Source: an uncultured Candidatus Poseidoniales archaeon (GTDB taxonomy: Archaea > Thermoplasmatota > Poseidoniia > Poseidoniales > Poseidoniaceae). From it: a DNA stretch of 64,000 nt. The position numbers and the translations under genes are program-made. The stretch is from positions 1-64,000 of the forward strand of contig CAJJAP010000005.1 of the NCBI GenBank assembly GCA_905182185.1. The letters run 5' to 3'. A model generated the notes under the pieces. It saw only the letters and a program-made list of their open reading frames with translations. It ran no database searches and had not been told where the DNA came from. This document shows, piece after piece, positions 52,005 to 61,472 of this stretch; position 1 is the first letter of the stretch, and every line of letters begins with the position of its first letter.

Positions 52005-52261
52005 TGCAGAATCTCTTGCTTCAATAATTGCGATGATGTATCACTAACCAGTTGTACCAAAATACGATTGTCGGAATCAATTTCACAATCGAGTATTCCT
52101 GGCTGTAGACGAATAACTTTCTCCAATTTCCTTACTTCAACACCATTTCTTCTCGCAACACCGCCAGCACTGATTCCAACCAATTGGTGATGCTCAACAT
52201 TTGGTGCATGGCCAAGAGAATGGAAAATTGAGGATATTTCTGAAATTGAACCATCGGCCAA
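51995..52261 (-). CDS. P1B-type ATPase, metal-binding-domain piece
   Basis: The 88-residue piece has HMA-like halves (SEISSIFHSLGHAPNVEHH and KLEKVIRLQPGILDCEIDSDNRILVQL) typical of N-terminal regions of Zn/Cd pumps. Upstream, in another frame, is the GMDCPDC site (52380-52310). Not an independent gene. Confidence 0.6.
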   Translation of the reverse strand: MADGSISEISSIFHSLGHAPNVEHHQLVGISAGGVARRNGVEVRKLEKVIRLQPGILDCEIDSDNRILVQLVSDTSSQLLKQEILHWM

Positions 52262-52733
52262 ATCAACAGTTGCCCTTACTTCACCAGATGTTGCCGAAAC
52301 TAATGACTGTTTTGACCTGTGGCAGATAGGACATTGCCCTCATTGCTTTTGATGCACAGTCAGGGCAATCCATTCCTAGTAGTGGCCAAGCGACGTCATA
52401 AACACCACCAGATTGTGTCATGATTTCAGCATCTAATATCTCGCCATCAAAAACTTCCTCTTCTGGAGTTTTTTCTACGTTTCAACGATTTTTGGCTTCT
52501 CCTTTGTGACTTTTTTAGCTTTGGAAAACCTTGGTTTTTTATCCTCTAATGAGTTGGTCATCGTCTTCGATGGAAAGGAAAACCTCAGCATCATCGTCTC
52601 CGACCATATACACTGCTCCAACAAAACTCATTTGAAGGCTAGTATCCAATTTCACCTCAAGTTGATAAAAATTAATAAAAATTGTAATGCCTCTTTGCCA
52701 AACTTGATGAAAACATGGCTGTTGCCCATACAC

Positions 52734-53451
52734 ATGCAGTGGCTTCCAGATGATTGGAGACCGAAGGTCGTCGCCGTCGACATCGATGGAACTCTAACCG
52801 ATGAAAATAAGCGCCTCAATACGGATGCTGTTCTAGCACTGAGGAGACTTGAAGGGGCTGGAATACCAGTTATTCTTGCTACTGGAAATGTCAGAGCAAT
52901 CACCTATGGGCTGTGGAGGTTTTTACAACTCAGTGGCCCGATTTGTTGTGAGAATGGAGGAGTTCTATGGCATCTACAATGGCCGGAAGTCGTTATGCGT
53001 GCAAATGGTGAAGAGGCAAAGGAGGCGGCTTTATGGCTCGCCGAAGAAATACCAGGTCTTGATCCACAAGGAATTGAGAGCAATGCTTGGAGAGAAAGCG
53101 AGTGGTGTTTATTTCCTTCAGAAGATTTACAATTGATAGAACAAAAAATTTCGCAAAGCAAGTGGTCGCATCTAAATGTAATTCGTACTGGCTTTGCCAT
53201 TCATTTGATGTCTCCTCAACTGTCAAAGGGCAAGGGTATAGAATTCATCTTGGATAGAATGAATTTATCGCCTCAAGATTTGTTATGTGTTGGAGATGCT
53301 CCAAACGATTTGTCAATGTTTGAACTAGCCAATTGGTCAATTGCAGTCGGTGGTTCTTTTCAAGAAATTAAAAGACGCAGCAGATGTAATTTCACCGTAT
53401 CCGCATGGTGATACTTTTCAACCACTTGTAGATGCAATTCTAAACCAATAA
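52734..53451 (+). CDS. Phosphoglycolate phosphatase (archaeal HAD type); frame break near the end
   Basis: The enzyme removes phosphate from phosphoglycolate. From ATG 52734 (ATG 52707 possible) the product has VVAVDIDGTLTDENKRL (HAD motif I), LATGNVRA (motif II), SKGKGIEF (motif III lysine) and VGDAPNDLSMFE (motif IV). The frame breaks at the AAAA run near 53370: the first frame stops at 53411, while the next frame continues as DAADVISPYPHGDTFQPLVD to a stop at 53451, as in family members. The gene is divergent from the P-ATPase with an AT-rich shared promoter region around 52665-52690. Confidence 0.85.
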
Positions 53452-53518
53452 GAAAAACCATATTGGTAAAAAGACTTGTCCAAGAGTGTTTAATGAGAAG
53501 AATATTTTATGTTATATC

Positions 53519-53662
53519 GTGGAACAGAAATTACACGTAGTAACTGGTGTATTTGGTTACTCAGGGAGATGGGTTAACGAACATGGACCTACCTTTGGAA
53601 ATAGATATCAAAATGATTTGAAAGTGCGAAAATATAGTGATCCAAAACAAAGTAACAATTGA
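53519..53662 (+). pseudogene. Fragment resembling the start of a NAD(P)-binding protein
   Basis: From GTG 53519 a 47-residue frame reads LHVVTGVFGYSGRWVNEHG, like the first strand and glycine loop of NmrA/complex I 39-kDa-type SDR proteins, then loses similarity and stops just before the tRNA-Leu. It may be the stump of a gene lost at the tRNA. The rest of 53452-53687 shows nothing recognisable. Confidence 0.35.
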
Positions 53663-53687
53663 GATATTACTCAATAATCAGTTATTT

Positions 53688-53772
53688 TGGTGCCGAAGGC
53701 AGGATTTGAACCTGCGAAGCATTATGCAGAGGAGCTTGAATCCACCCCCTTTGACCACTCGGGTACCTCGGC
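53688..53772 (-). tRNA. tRNA-Leu (CAA)
   Basis: Class II cloverleaf on the minus strand. Acceptor GCCGAGG pairs with CTTCGGC, D stem CCC with GGG, anticodon loop TTCAAGC (CAA), a long variable arm around GCATAATGC, and T arm GCAGG TTCAAAT CCTGC. Discriminator A and encoded CCA (53688-53690) fit leucine. The anticodon stem GTGGA/TCCTC has one T-T mismatch where TCCAC is expected, perhaps another base error. No intron is needed. Confidence 0.88.
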
Positions 53773-53805
53773 TAGTAGTTGAGGCGTGATGCCTTCTCTT
53801 CTTGA

Positions 53806-54168
53806 CTATTCCTCTTGACTATTTTCATCTAAATCCACAGGCCTTGGGGGAGCCTGAACTCTAGACTGAACGGAGCGAGAAGAGGGTGAATGGGCAGAGG
53901 TGTGTATTGCGACCAATCGCTCAATTCTCTTCATTTCGTATTCATCAACCACTCGTTTTCTCTTTTGGCTTGCCATGAATAAGCCAATTGCTGAGAATAA
54001 GACCATCAGAATTGAAAGGCCTAATAATCCGATGTTGGATAGGACTTTCGGATTATCTGCACATTGGCAAGCGGTATCGGCACTTGCCCTGTTTGGTTGA
54101 GGATTTGCAATGTTAAGCCAAGTCTTCCTGTTTTCCAGGCTTCTATTGTCCAGTTGAATTGCTGCCAT
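53806..54168 (-). CDS. Giant surface protein, C-terminal anchor piece
   Basis: From about residue 28 this piece reads ASADTACQCADNPKVLSNIG, a membrane helix (LLGLSILMVLFSAIGLFMA) and a charged cytoplasmic tail (SQKRKRVVDEYEMKRIERL). It continues the frame ending at 54021 after a break near 54100 (ILNQTG then RASADTA). The Cys pair before the helix and the basic stop-transfer tail are a typical surface anchor. Confidence 0.7.
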   Translation of the reverse strand: MAAIQLDNRSLENRKTWLNIANPQPNRASADTACQCADNPKVLSNIGLLGLSILMVLFSAIGLFMASQKRKRVVDEYEMKRIERLVAIHTSAHSPSSRSVQSRVQAPPRPVDLDENSQEE

Positions 54169-55565
54169 TGACCCGATTCAAGATAGACGATTTCTGTTGC
54201 GTATATCTTGCCATCGGAGTCGGTTAACAATAAGGTGATTTCACCACCCAAAACCCCTTCATTTACTACTCGTGTTGTGATATTTATTTCCTCTCCAATG
54301 GTCGGACGGTAAGGTGTTGCTTGGATAATATCAAATCTTGGTTCAAAGTCAATCCATCTAAATAATGGTTGAACTGGTGATAATGAACTACCATAGCCTT
54401 GTAATTCATATCCCGCTTTATCCGTAGCCTCAAACCAAATCTCAACACGGTCAAAGGCTTGCAATACAGATTGGTCTTCTAAGGCCATATCGACTATTGC
54501 CGAGAAGGTCGTAGTAGTCCCTGAATGTGAATTATAGGAAACTATAGCTTGCCCATGACTCCCCATGACTATTTGATTTGCTCGACGGAAATGCCAATTC
54601 ATTGTGATTTCCGTGTATTTCATCCCACCTGAATCAGAAATTAATACAACGACATCAACATTTTCCATTTCATCAGAATTTATAATTGTCAAATAACCTG
54701 TTGGGACTGTTAATAATGGCGGAGATTCATCTATTGTCATATTGATTACTAGTGGTTGAGGGATGGCAATGCTGGTTTCAGAAATAGATAATTGCAAAGT
54801 TGCAAATCTATGCTTAACAATTTCACTATCAATCTCCAATAAAAGGTGAATATTACCATCGATACCAAGTTCAATTACACCATATGAATCTCTCTCGCCA
54901 TCACTTAAATGCCAATTCAATACTGCTTCAGACGGGAAATATTCTGCTGCCAATCCAGTTCCCTTGTGCATTAATGTTGCGAATAGTTCAATCTCATCAC
55001 CTCTGAGTAGCCACATATTGTTAGATTCAATAACTCCAACTGGATCTGTAATATCTTTCAGATTAATGAGTTCCATTTCAACATCATATGATGGTTGCCA
55101 CAAGAAAATACTTATTTTGCTAAGGCCAAGGCCAAGGTCTTGACCTTCATCAAATATCTTTAGAGAAGGAATTCCTCCACTTTGTGCTGAATTATATGAA
55201 CCGTTCCAATCCAATCTAAATGTGAAATCAACATTCCAAATCGCAGATTGTGGATGATTCGTAATAATCACTCGCGGTGTTGAAATTATACAAGATTGGT
55301 CGTATTCAATTACCATATTCCTCGGGAAGTATGTGATGAAGCAGTTTGAAGAATCATCTCTTCCCAGCAATGCCAATTCGATTCTATCAAGTGTTTGGAT
55401 ACCATTTCCATCTGTGAGGTTGAAAGAAAAGTGGTGTTCTTTTCCTGCTAATAAAGTTCCTTGTATCGTATCAAACTCCAGAGAATCTAGGTCGACTACC
55501 GTATCCTGACGGTTGGCAACAGTGATTGTGGCGAGGTCATTTTCCTCGCCGAACTGAACCACCAT
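54021..55565 (-). CDS. Giant surface protein, middle piece
   Basis: This 514-residue piece is a series of beta-sandwich domains (Ig/CARDB-like; FEPRFDIIQATPYRPTIGEE, then NITTRVVNEGVLGGEITLLL). It is joined upstream to the piece ending at 55537 (break near 55550) and downstream to the membrane anchor. No enzyme motif is seen. The start codon at 55565 is not natural. Confidence 0.75.
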   Translation of the reverse strand: MVVQFGEENDLATITVANRQDTVVDLDSLEFDTIQGTLLAGKEHHFSFNLTDGNGIQTLDRIELALLGRDDSSNCFITYFPRNMVIEYDQSCIISTPRVIITNHPQSAIWNVDFTFRLDWNGSYNSAQSGGIPSLKIFDEGQDLGLGLSKISIFLWQPSYDVEMELINLKDITDPVGVIESNNMWLLRGDEIELFATLMHKGTGLAAEYFPSEAVLNWHLSDGERDSYGVIELGIDGNIHLLLEIDSEIVKHRFATLQLSISETSIAIPQPLVINMTIDESPPLLTVPTGYLTIINSDEMENVDVVVLISDSGGMKYTEITMNWHFRRANQIVMGSHGQAIVSYNSHSGTTTTFSAIVDMALEDQSVLQAFDRVEIWFEATDKAGYELQGYGSSLSPVQPLFRWIDFEPRFDIIQATPYRPTIGEEINITTRVVNEGVLGGEITLLLTDSDGKIYATEIVYLESGQWQQFNWTIEAWKTGRLGLTLQILNQTGQVPIPLANVQIIRKSYPTSDY

Positions 55566-58500
55566 TAGCGATGTAATTCCCGGCTAAATCTTCACCAACA
55601 AAATATACACTAGCGCGGCCAACCATTTCGGAAGGTGCTTTGATTTGTTCATCATCCAATAATGGCAAATCAATATCGGTTGATAATAAACCGTTATTTA
55701 GTGTAACGCTAATTTCTCTGTATTCATTGGCTTGCATTATTCCATCGTTATTACTATCATCATGATTTTCTAGCCAATAATACATCTTTAGAGGACTTGC
55801 TAGCCCATCTGAATCCTCAATGAATAATCGTAATGCAAGAGATTGCCCCGACATCCAGACGTGCCCATCAGCCGGAGTGATTCCTCCGGAATCAAGTGCA
55901 TATATTGAAATTATTTTTGGTACTTCAATATCAATGATAAATGGGACAAAAATTGAGTTTGCAGTTGTATCAATACTAGTTGACGAATTCTCGCTTAATG
56001 GACCTACACGACTTATTGAAGGGCGTATTTCAAAACGGGTTCCACTAGGAAATTGTCCAAATGATTGAGGGACGACTAACTCTCGTTCAAATAGAGAATT
56101 TTGATTCAATGGCGAGTACCAGGTTTGCGACCAAATAACTGGCTCACCAATCCACTCATCTACCCCACCCGATTCATTTTTTGGAGGTACTGCCTTCATC
56201 TCAATTATTATCTCTGCTGAATCTTGTGGAGCCCATGCATTGGTAATACCTTCGAATCTAACTTTACCAGATACTGCTAGAGTTTGGTTTGACTGTAAAT
56301 GGAAAGGCCACATCGGATTAAACGCATCTCCTAATTGTTTGGAATCACCCGAAACAACATTGAAATCAATTATTTCTAAATCATTCTCAAATTCGTTAAA
56401 TGGCGTTGAACGTACTAAATGGCCTGGGCCAACTTCAAATCCTTCCTCATCTGTTGACAAAACCAAATAATGGATTTCATCGACATCATCCATTAGCCAA
56501 TGTGTATCGATTGACCAATCCACTTCTACACTATTCAGCATTACTTGGATTTGACAACCTGCGGTATTCAAACTTGCTAATCCAGTCCCCTTGACTTGGC
56601 GGAAGGTTGGGTTAGTTTGAATATTAACAACTTCAACCTCAACAAAGGAATCACTCTGTAAAGGTGAAGTCGATAGTGCTAATTTGATAGTATCTATTTT
56701 GGTTGGAAAGTCGAATAATGGGTCGCTGCTCTCTGTTCGCCAACTTAAGGTGGTCAGTTTTATGTTCTGCTCTGGAACCCAACGACTTGCACTGATTGAA
56801 GAAATACTATCCTCCATTATTGGCTCATCGACCCAACCAAAATCAACTTTAATTGCACCCCTTGACGTTTGGATGGTCATTGGAATTGTAACAACTTCTC
56901 TCATTCCTCCTTGGAAATATTGGTCTAATAAATTGTCAACTGATGAAGCGTTGACAGATTGTAGAATATCGTTGAACATCATTTGACCTGGACTCGCTTC
57001 AAAAATAACCAGACTATTACCGAGTGTTATTTTTGTATCTCTAGGTGCGAAAAGGCAATCTGGTTCAAACTGTACAGAGGTTATCTCATCACCTGCAAAC
57101 ATGGTTAGACTCAATGTAGTTGAGTTTCTATAGGAGGTACTGCTTGCCATTTCATAGATGGTTCTCGCTGGTGAACCCTCCCATTGTTGAAGATTAACGA
57201 TCAATCCTGGATGGGAGATGGTAGTGTTGTCACCAACGATAGTCAATCTTCCATTTTTCATCGGACACGCTGCGTTAATATCCCATGAAATTGAAGCCTG
57301 ACCAGTGGTTATGATTTCTGATCCACTCGAGTAATTAATATTGGATTGGCCAGAAATAGTATAATCTCTTGATTGATGTTGTAAGTGAAATACATCAAAA
57401 TATGAATTTGAACCGAAATTTAGATTTTTCAATAGTGGAGTTTGTAATGGAGAGTTTGTACTCATTCTTACTCTTACTTGGAATTGTGAATGAATACTAC
57501 GGTCTAAATCAATTGATAATGGAAGGGTTTTGTTCTGTAATCCTAAGATTTCACTTCCGTTTGCCGACAGGATATCGAATCTGATGTTGGTACCTTCTTT
57601 TTCTTCAACAAAACCGTCCAATATCCCACCATTTTGGAAATCATCATCAAATGAAATCAAATTTGAAATCCATTCTCCTTGTGGTTCGTAAACATCGATT
57701 TCAACACCTGCATCATCCAAATACCAGCCATCCAATTCCACATAGGTATCTGAGAAGAAAGTGAACCTCGCCCTAACACTTTGTCCGGTGAGGTTGCTGA
57801 TGTCTGATTGCTTCAAATCAAATCCTCTAACGACATTATGGCAACCACCATTGACTTTAGAACCATCAAATATTCCTTCACCATAGAATGGTGAAAGGGT
57901 ATTGACCTGAGATATTTGGTCATGGAATCCATTCATATCTGGTGGAATATACCACCAATTATCTCCACCATCTGTTGAAAGTGAAACCGCTCCTCCATCC
58001 CAAGATGCTTCGGTGCAAACCCAACTTTTGAAAGAAAGTCTTGCAGTAGCGTTTTCAGGAAGATCATAAATTGGAGTTATCAAATGAGTACGCATATTAC
58101 TGGTATATTTGTTGGCCAGATATATTCCTGCTCCATTATTTCCCGAAGGCCATGATGCTGGTCCAAATCCAGCAGCATTACTTACCGCACCAACTTCAAA
58201 TTTTCTGGTATCACTAGTTTGTACCGACCAACCTGCAGGTGCTAGGTTTCCGACATCAAAGTGGTAGAATATATCGTTTGGGCCATTGGCTCCTAGAAGA
58301 TTTGTCCAATTCCACTGATTGTCACTTGCTCCTGAATAATTTAGCCAACCACTTTGATTACCATAAAGGCCATCACTCGAACTGGTAAAATTAGCAATGA
58401 TTCTTTTTTGAGCACTTGATGTACTGCGGTTGGCATAAACCGCAATATCATCAATGGCCATTCCTTCCCAGCCAGATGAAGATAGTCCTCCATAATTTAC

Positions 58501-59883
58501 AATCAAATCGGTTTGAACAAGGAATCTGAATAGGGCATTACTTGCATTGACATGGCTAGACACATTCGCTGGTAGTGTATAACGAATTGGCACCCAACCA
58601 GTGGATTCGCTTTGGTGAAAGGTTCCTTGGTACCATATTCCGTTTCCTGGATGCCCTGGGGAAAGAGAAAGTAAAAACCAATTTGTTCCATTATCAAGTG
58701 ATAACCAAGTAGTCATTCCATCGTTATTACCGCCTTCAATATCCCAATTGGTAAATAACTCAACCTCTAATACTCCACTCAAATTACTAAGATTTGCTGG
58801 AACAATCAATCTTCCATTTGCATTTGGTGCATAATCTCCATTCAAACTTCCGTGTAGCCAGGCACCGGATTGGTCTCCATCATTGTGTAACCTAAACTCA
58901 TCAAAAAAGACTCCTGCACGGGCACTAGCAATTGAAGAAGTCTGTAAGCAGAACCTGATTTTGATTTCATTACTTTGTGATGAAATTATCGAATCTAATT
59001 GGAAACGCTGTGAAAGCCAGGCATCGCTTTGACCCGACCAAACCATTGAAGGTGAACCATTTAGTAAACTAGAATTGCTATAATTGGAATCTGGGGTGAT
59101 CACTTGCCAGATTCCCGAATCATTCATCGCCTCAATCCAAACAGCATCTGAATCTAAAAGAGAAAGCCATACCTTTGTTGTCAAAGAATAATTATTAACA
59201 TAATTAGGAACCTCAAATACTGATGAACTAAGGCAGGAATTGAAGTTTTGAGAAAGGTCTCCTAATGCCCTTGAACTCAAATATCCGATTCCTTGACTCG
59301 TACTAGGTGGTACAGACTGATTACTTGAAGTATTGAGTGAGTCTATCGTCGGACGTAATATATGCCAGATATCATCATTATCTCCATTTCCCATCCAGTT
59401 GACAGGAGTGTGGACATTCTGTTCAAAATCTGTTAATGTTCCAAGTGAAGAATTAGTCGCTAGCGTAAGCATTCCAGTATGTCCGATGCCATTGGTGCCA
59501 TTATGGGTGCCATTCCAATTATTAGCAGATTGGGGACCAAACATTGTTCCATTGCTGTTAGTTGAACTGAAAAGAGGTTGCATTGAAATTTCTGCTGTGC
59601 TAACGCTTTGATTATATGGAATATTAATAGAGGAATTGAGAGTTTGGTTCACACCGGTTTGGTTGGAGTTTGGATAGAACGAATCTGGCCCCGACCAATG
59701 CTCAATTAATGTTGATTTTGATGCATCTCCTGCTTTGAAATATGATGATTTTTCCAACATCTCATCTGGCTGGGAGTTTCCTATTAGAGGAGTATAGGCT
59801 GTGATTAATAAGATGAATACAATGAAAAGTGCAGCATTACATTGAGGGGTTTTATCACCTTTGAATCCTTTCTTAGCACTCAT
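55537..59883 (-). CDS. Giant secreted surface protein, N-terminal piece
   Basis: The start is taken at ATG 59883 (MSAKKGFKGDK); a longer frame to 59970 would run into the divergent promoter. About 1448 residues: a signal peptide with helix AALFIVFILLITAYTPLIG, then an Asn/Ser/Thr-rich region and several jelly-roll or MAM-like beta domains (repeated units such as GLSSSGWEGMAIDDIAVYAN and VELDGWYLDDAGVEIDV), followed by further beta-sandwich domains. Many Asn-Xaa-Ser/Thr sites suggest glycosylation. With the two following pieces it forms one protein of roughly 2000 residues ending in a membrane anchor. Likely an adhesin or cell-wall component. Confidence 0.8.
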   Translation of the reverse strand: MSAKKGFKGDKTPQCNAALFIVFILLITAYTPLIGNSQPDEMLEKSSYFKAGDASKSTLIEHWSGPDSFYPNSNQTGVNQTLNSSINIPYNQSVSTAEISMQPLFSSTNSNGTMFGPQSANNWNGTHNGTNGIGHTGMLTLATNSSLGTLTDFEQNVHTPVNWMGNGDNDDIWHILRPTIDSLNTSSNQSVPPSTSQGIGYLSSRALGDLSQNFNSCLSSSVFEVPNYVNNYSLTTKVWLSLLDSDAVWIEAMNDSGIWQVITPDSNYSNSSLLNGSPSMVWSGQSDAWLSQRFQLDSIISSQSNEIKIRFCLQTSSIASARAGVFFDEFRLHNDGDQSGAWLHGSLNGDYAPNANGRLIVPANLSNLSGVLEVELFTNWDIEGGNNDGMTTWLSLDNGTNWFLLSLSPGHPGNGIWYQGTFHQSESTGWVPIRYTLPANVSSHVNASNALFRFLVQTDLIVNYGGLSSSGWEGMAIDDIAVYANRSTSSAQKRIIANFTSSSDGLYGNQSGWLNYSGASDNQWNWTNLLGANGPNDIFYHFDVGNLAPAGWSVQTSDTRKFEVGAVSNAAGFGPASWPSGNNGAGIYLANKYTSNMRTHLITPIYDLPENATARLSFKSWVCTEASWDGGAVSLSTDGGDNWWYIPPDMNGFHDQISQVNTLSPFYGEGIFDGSKVNGGCHNVVRGFDLKQSDISNLTGQSVRARFTFFSDTYVELDGWYLDDAGVEIDVYEPQGEWISNLISFDDDFQNGGILDGFVEEKEGTNIRFDILSANGSEILGLQNKTLPLSIDLDRSIHSQFQVRVRMSTNSPLQTPLLKNLNFGSNSYFDVFHLQHQSRDYTISGQSNINYSSGSEIITTGQASISWDINAACPMKNGRLTIVGDNTTISHPGLIVNLQQWEGSPARTIYEMASSTSYRNSTTLSLTMFAGDEITSVQFEPDCLFAPRDTKITLGNSLVIFEASPGQMMFNDILQSVNASSVDNLLDQYFQGGMREVVTIPMTIQTSRGAIKVDFGWVDEPIMEDSISSISASRWVPEQNIKLTTLSWRTESSDPLFDFPTKIDTIKLALSTSPLQSDSFVEVEVVNIQTNPTFRQVKGTGLASLNTAGCQIQVMLNSVEVDWSIDTHWLMDDVDEIHYLVLSTDEEGFEVGPGHLVRSTPFNEFENDLEIIDFNVVSGDSKQLGDAFNPMWPFHLQSNQTLAVSGKVRFEGITNAWAPQDSAEIIIEMKAVPPKNESGGVDEWIGEPVIWSQTWYSPLNQNSLFERELVVPQSFGQFPSGTRFEIRPSISRVGPLSENSSTSIDTTANSIFVPFIIDIEVPKIISIYALDSGGITPADGHVWMSGQSLALRLFIEDSDGLASPLKMYYWLENHDDSNNDGIMQANEYREISVTLNNGLLSTDIDLPLLDDEQIKAPSEMVGRASVYFVGEDLAGNYIANGGSVRRGK

Positions 59884-59996
59884 CTCCAACTGACCTCGCT
59901 TAGCGAGGTTTGGTCTTTGAATATCAAAGTGAGTATGAAATGTGTGAAACGATTTTAGTGAAGGGTTCAAGAATCGTGGGCGACAGGGTTACCATA

Positions 59997-60731
59997 ATGT
60001 CGCCTCCACGAGAACTCGATAGCGCCCAAGCGCACGAGGTGGAGGAACAATTATTCACCACTAATCGGCAACAATCAGGGCGAAATGTTCCCATCAGTTT
60101 GCCGAGAACTGACTTCTGGGAAAACGTTAAAAAATTACTTTCTGACATTGATTTGGACATCCAAGATATGCTAAGGGTCGGTGCAACTGGTATTCGCTTG
60201 CAAAACCTCCAGAAAAGACAAGCAAATATTCGTCGCATTGCAAGTGATTTAGCGCGTAAAAGAATGGTCGCAATGATGCAACATGCTGCTAGTCAATCGA
60301 TGAGGGCCACTGCAAATACTGCTAAGAACCAAGAATTACCTTCACTTGATTGGCATCGTCACGATCCTGAAGAGAAAGCTTTCTATCATGCATTACAGAT
60401 TCAAATAGACCGCTTTAAGATGGGAGTTGATTGGAACGGAATGCAGAATGGTATTGCTGGGGAAGGAGGAATAAGCCAAATTCGCCATGCACCGGGAACT
60501 ATGCAATTAGATTCTTTCTCCAACAAGAACTTGACCGGTAACCCCCCTCCGGCTTTGGCTTTTGAAGATGATAAACCTGAAAAAATGGAAGTTACGGATG
60601 CTGATGAGGAAGAGCGTTTTAGTGATGCTGAATGGCCTGACCTAGATGAGCACATCCATGCTGATTTAGATGATAAGAAAAGAATTCAAGAAACCAGTTC
60701 TAGCGCCTTAAAGATGAAGATGAGGATATGA
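59997..60731 (+). CDS. GINS complex subunit (Gins51-like), N-terminal piece
   Basis: From ATG 59997 the frame encodes the alpha-helical A domain expected of GINS: LPRTDFWENVKKLLSDIDLD, NLQKRQANIRRIASDLARKR, and EEKAFYHALQIQIDRFK, then an acidic linker. It stops off-frame (KMKMRI) at 60731. Adjusting one base in the AAAG/ATGAAGATGAGG stretch near 60710 joins it to the 60728-61021 piece. GINS links the replicative helicase MCM to the polymerase. The gene is divergent from the giant surface protein. Confidence 0.7.
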   Translation: MSPPRELDSAQAHEVEEQLFTTNRQQSGRNVPISLPRTDFWENVKKLLSDIDLDIQDMLRVGATGIRLQNLQKRQANIRRIASDLARKRMVAMMQHAASQSMRATANTAKNQELPSLDWHRHDPEEKAFYHALQIQIDRFKMGVDWNGMQNGIAGEGGISQIRHAPGTMQLDSFSNKNLTGNPPPALAFEDDKPEKMEVTDADEEERFSDAEWPDLDEHIHADLDDKKRIQETSSSALKMKMRI

Positions 60732-61021
60732 CTTACTTCATGGAAGAAATAGCTGGTGAAGTACGTCATGCAGCAGCGATGGAACTAGCGCCATCTTCCA
60801 AGGCTAGTGAAATAATCTTAGAAGATACGATTGTGGCTCAAGAAGTTGAGGCTGAGACTGATGATTTAGTCCGAGTTAGAATTTTGGAGTCATTACCTGA
60901 AGCGATAATTAACGCTACGGGTGAAGAAGTTACTTTGGAAGTGGGTGATGTGCACTTCCTAGATTCACTAACAGCAGAGATGTTAGTCGATGGCGGGTTC
61001 GCAAAGATTGCAGCCCTATGA
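60728..61021 (+). CDS. GINS complex subunit, C-terminal B-domain piece
   Basis: Contains DLVRVRILESLPEAIINATG, EEVTLEVGDVHFLDSLTAEML and VDGGFAKIAAL, the small beta-rich B domain of archaeal GINS with the usual 'vLe.lP...G....L..GDv..L....a..L...g.A' pattern. It continues the helical A domain upstream; together they give about 340 residues. Confidence 0.72.
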   Translation: MTYFMEEIAGEVRHAAAMELAPSSKASEIILEDTIVAQEVEAETDDLVRVRILESLPEAIINATGEEVTLEVGDVHFLDSLTAEMLVDGGFAKIAAL

Positions 61022-61109
61022 ATGTAAGAATTACATTTCATTGGCCGAGTTAATCATCAAATTACTAGCCTTACGGCCAATGCAATTATTGACAATTGTT
61101 AACTACCGT

Positions 61110-61439
61110 TCAGTTAACTGCGCGCATTGAAAGTTCAATGCTTACAGTATCTGGGATTTGGATACGAGCTACTGCACGAAGTGCATTTTCGTCCTTACCA
61201 GAGGTAATGTCCATCTCAAGAAGACGCTTGTGAACTCTCAGTTCCCAGTGATCGTATGTCTCACTGCCTTCACCGGATGGTGCCTTACGAACTGGTACGA
61301 CTAAACGGCGTGTAGGTAGTGGGATTGGTCCACGAAGTGAAATGCCACCTGTTTCACAAATGTTCTTGATTTGTGCTGCGACTAAATCAATGTCAGAGTG
61401 GTTTTCACCGGTCAACTTGATAATTGTTACTGCTGCCAT
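61110..61439 (-). CDS. rps10p: Ribosomal protein uS10
   Basis: The 109-residue product has IKLTGENHSDIDLVAAQIKN, GPIPLPTRRLVVPVRK, the loop HWELRVHKRLLEMD and IQIPDTVSIELSM, all typical of archaeal S10. It follows the EF-1alpha gene by 33 bases, the standard archaeal order. Confidence 0.97.
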   Translation of the reverse strand: MAAVTIIKLTGENHSDIDLVAAQIKNICETGGISLRGPIPLPTRRLVVPVRKAPSGEGSETYDHWELRVHKRLLEMDITSGKDENALRAVARIQIPDTVSIELSMRAVN

Positions 61440-61472
61440 TAATCATTCCTCCAAAGTATCAGATGAAAACAA

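Larger units (their letters stand above)
49882..52631 (-). pseudogene. Heavy-metal P1B-type ATPase gene with about seven frame breaks
   Basis: Read leftwards from ATG 52631 (or 52561) the pieces in order are: a charged N-terminus (EDKKPRFSKAKKVTKEK), a metal-binding GMDCPDCASKAM, the rest of the HMA-like domain (52261-51995), membrane helices (52004-51468), the catalytic part (51422-50037) and a last helix SLIHEASVIVVILNGARL to a stop at 49882. Frames change near 52545, 52480, 52305 (AAAA run), 52040, 51505, 51445 and 50040. The CPC motif and the HEASVIVVILN ending indicate the Zn/Cd/Pb group. It may be a true pseudogene or a poorly sequenced stretch. Confidence 0.75.
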
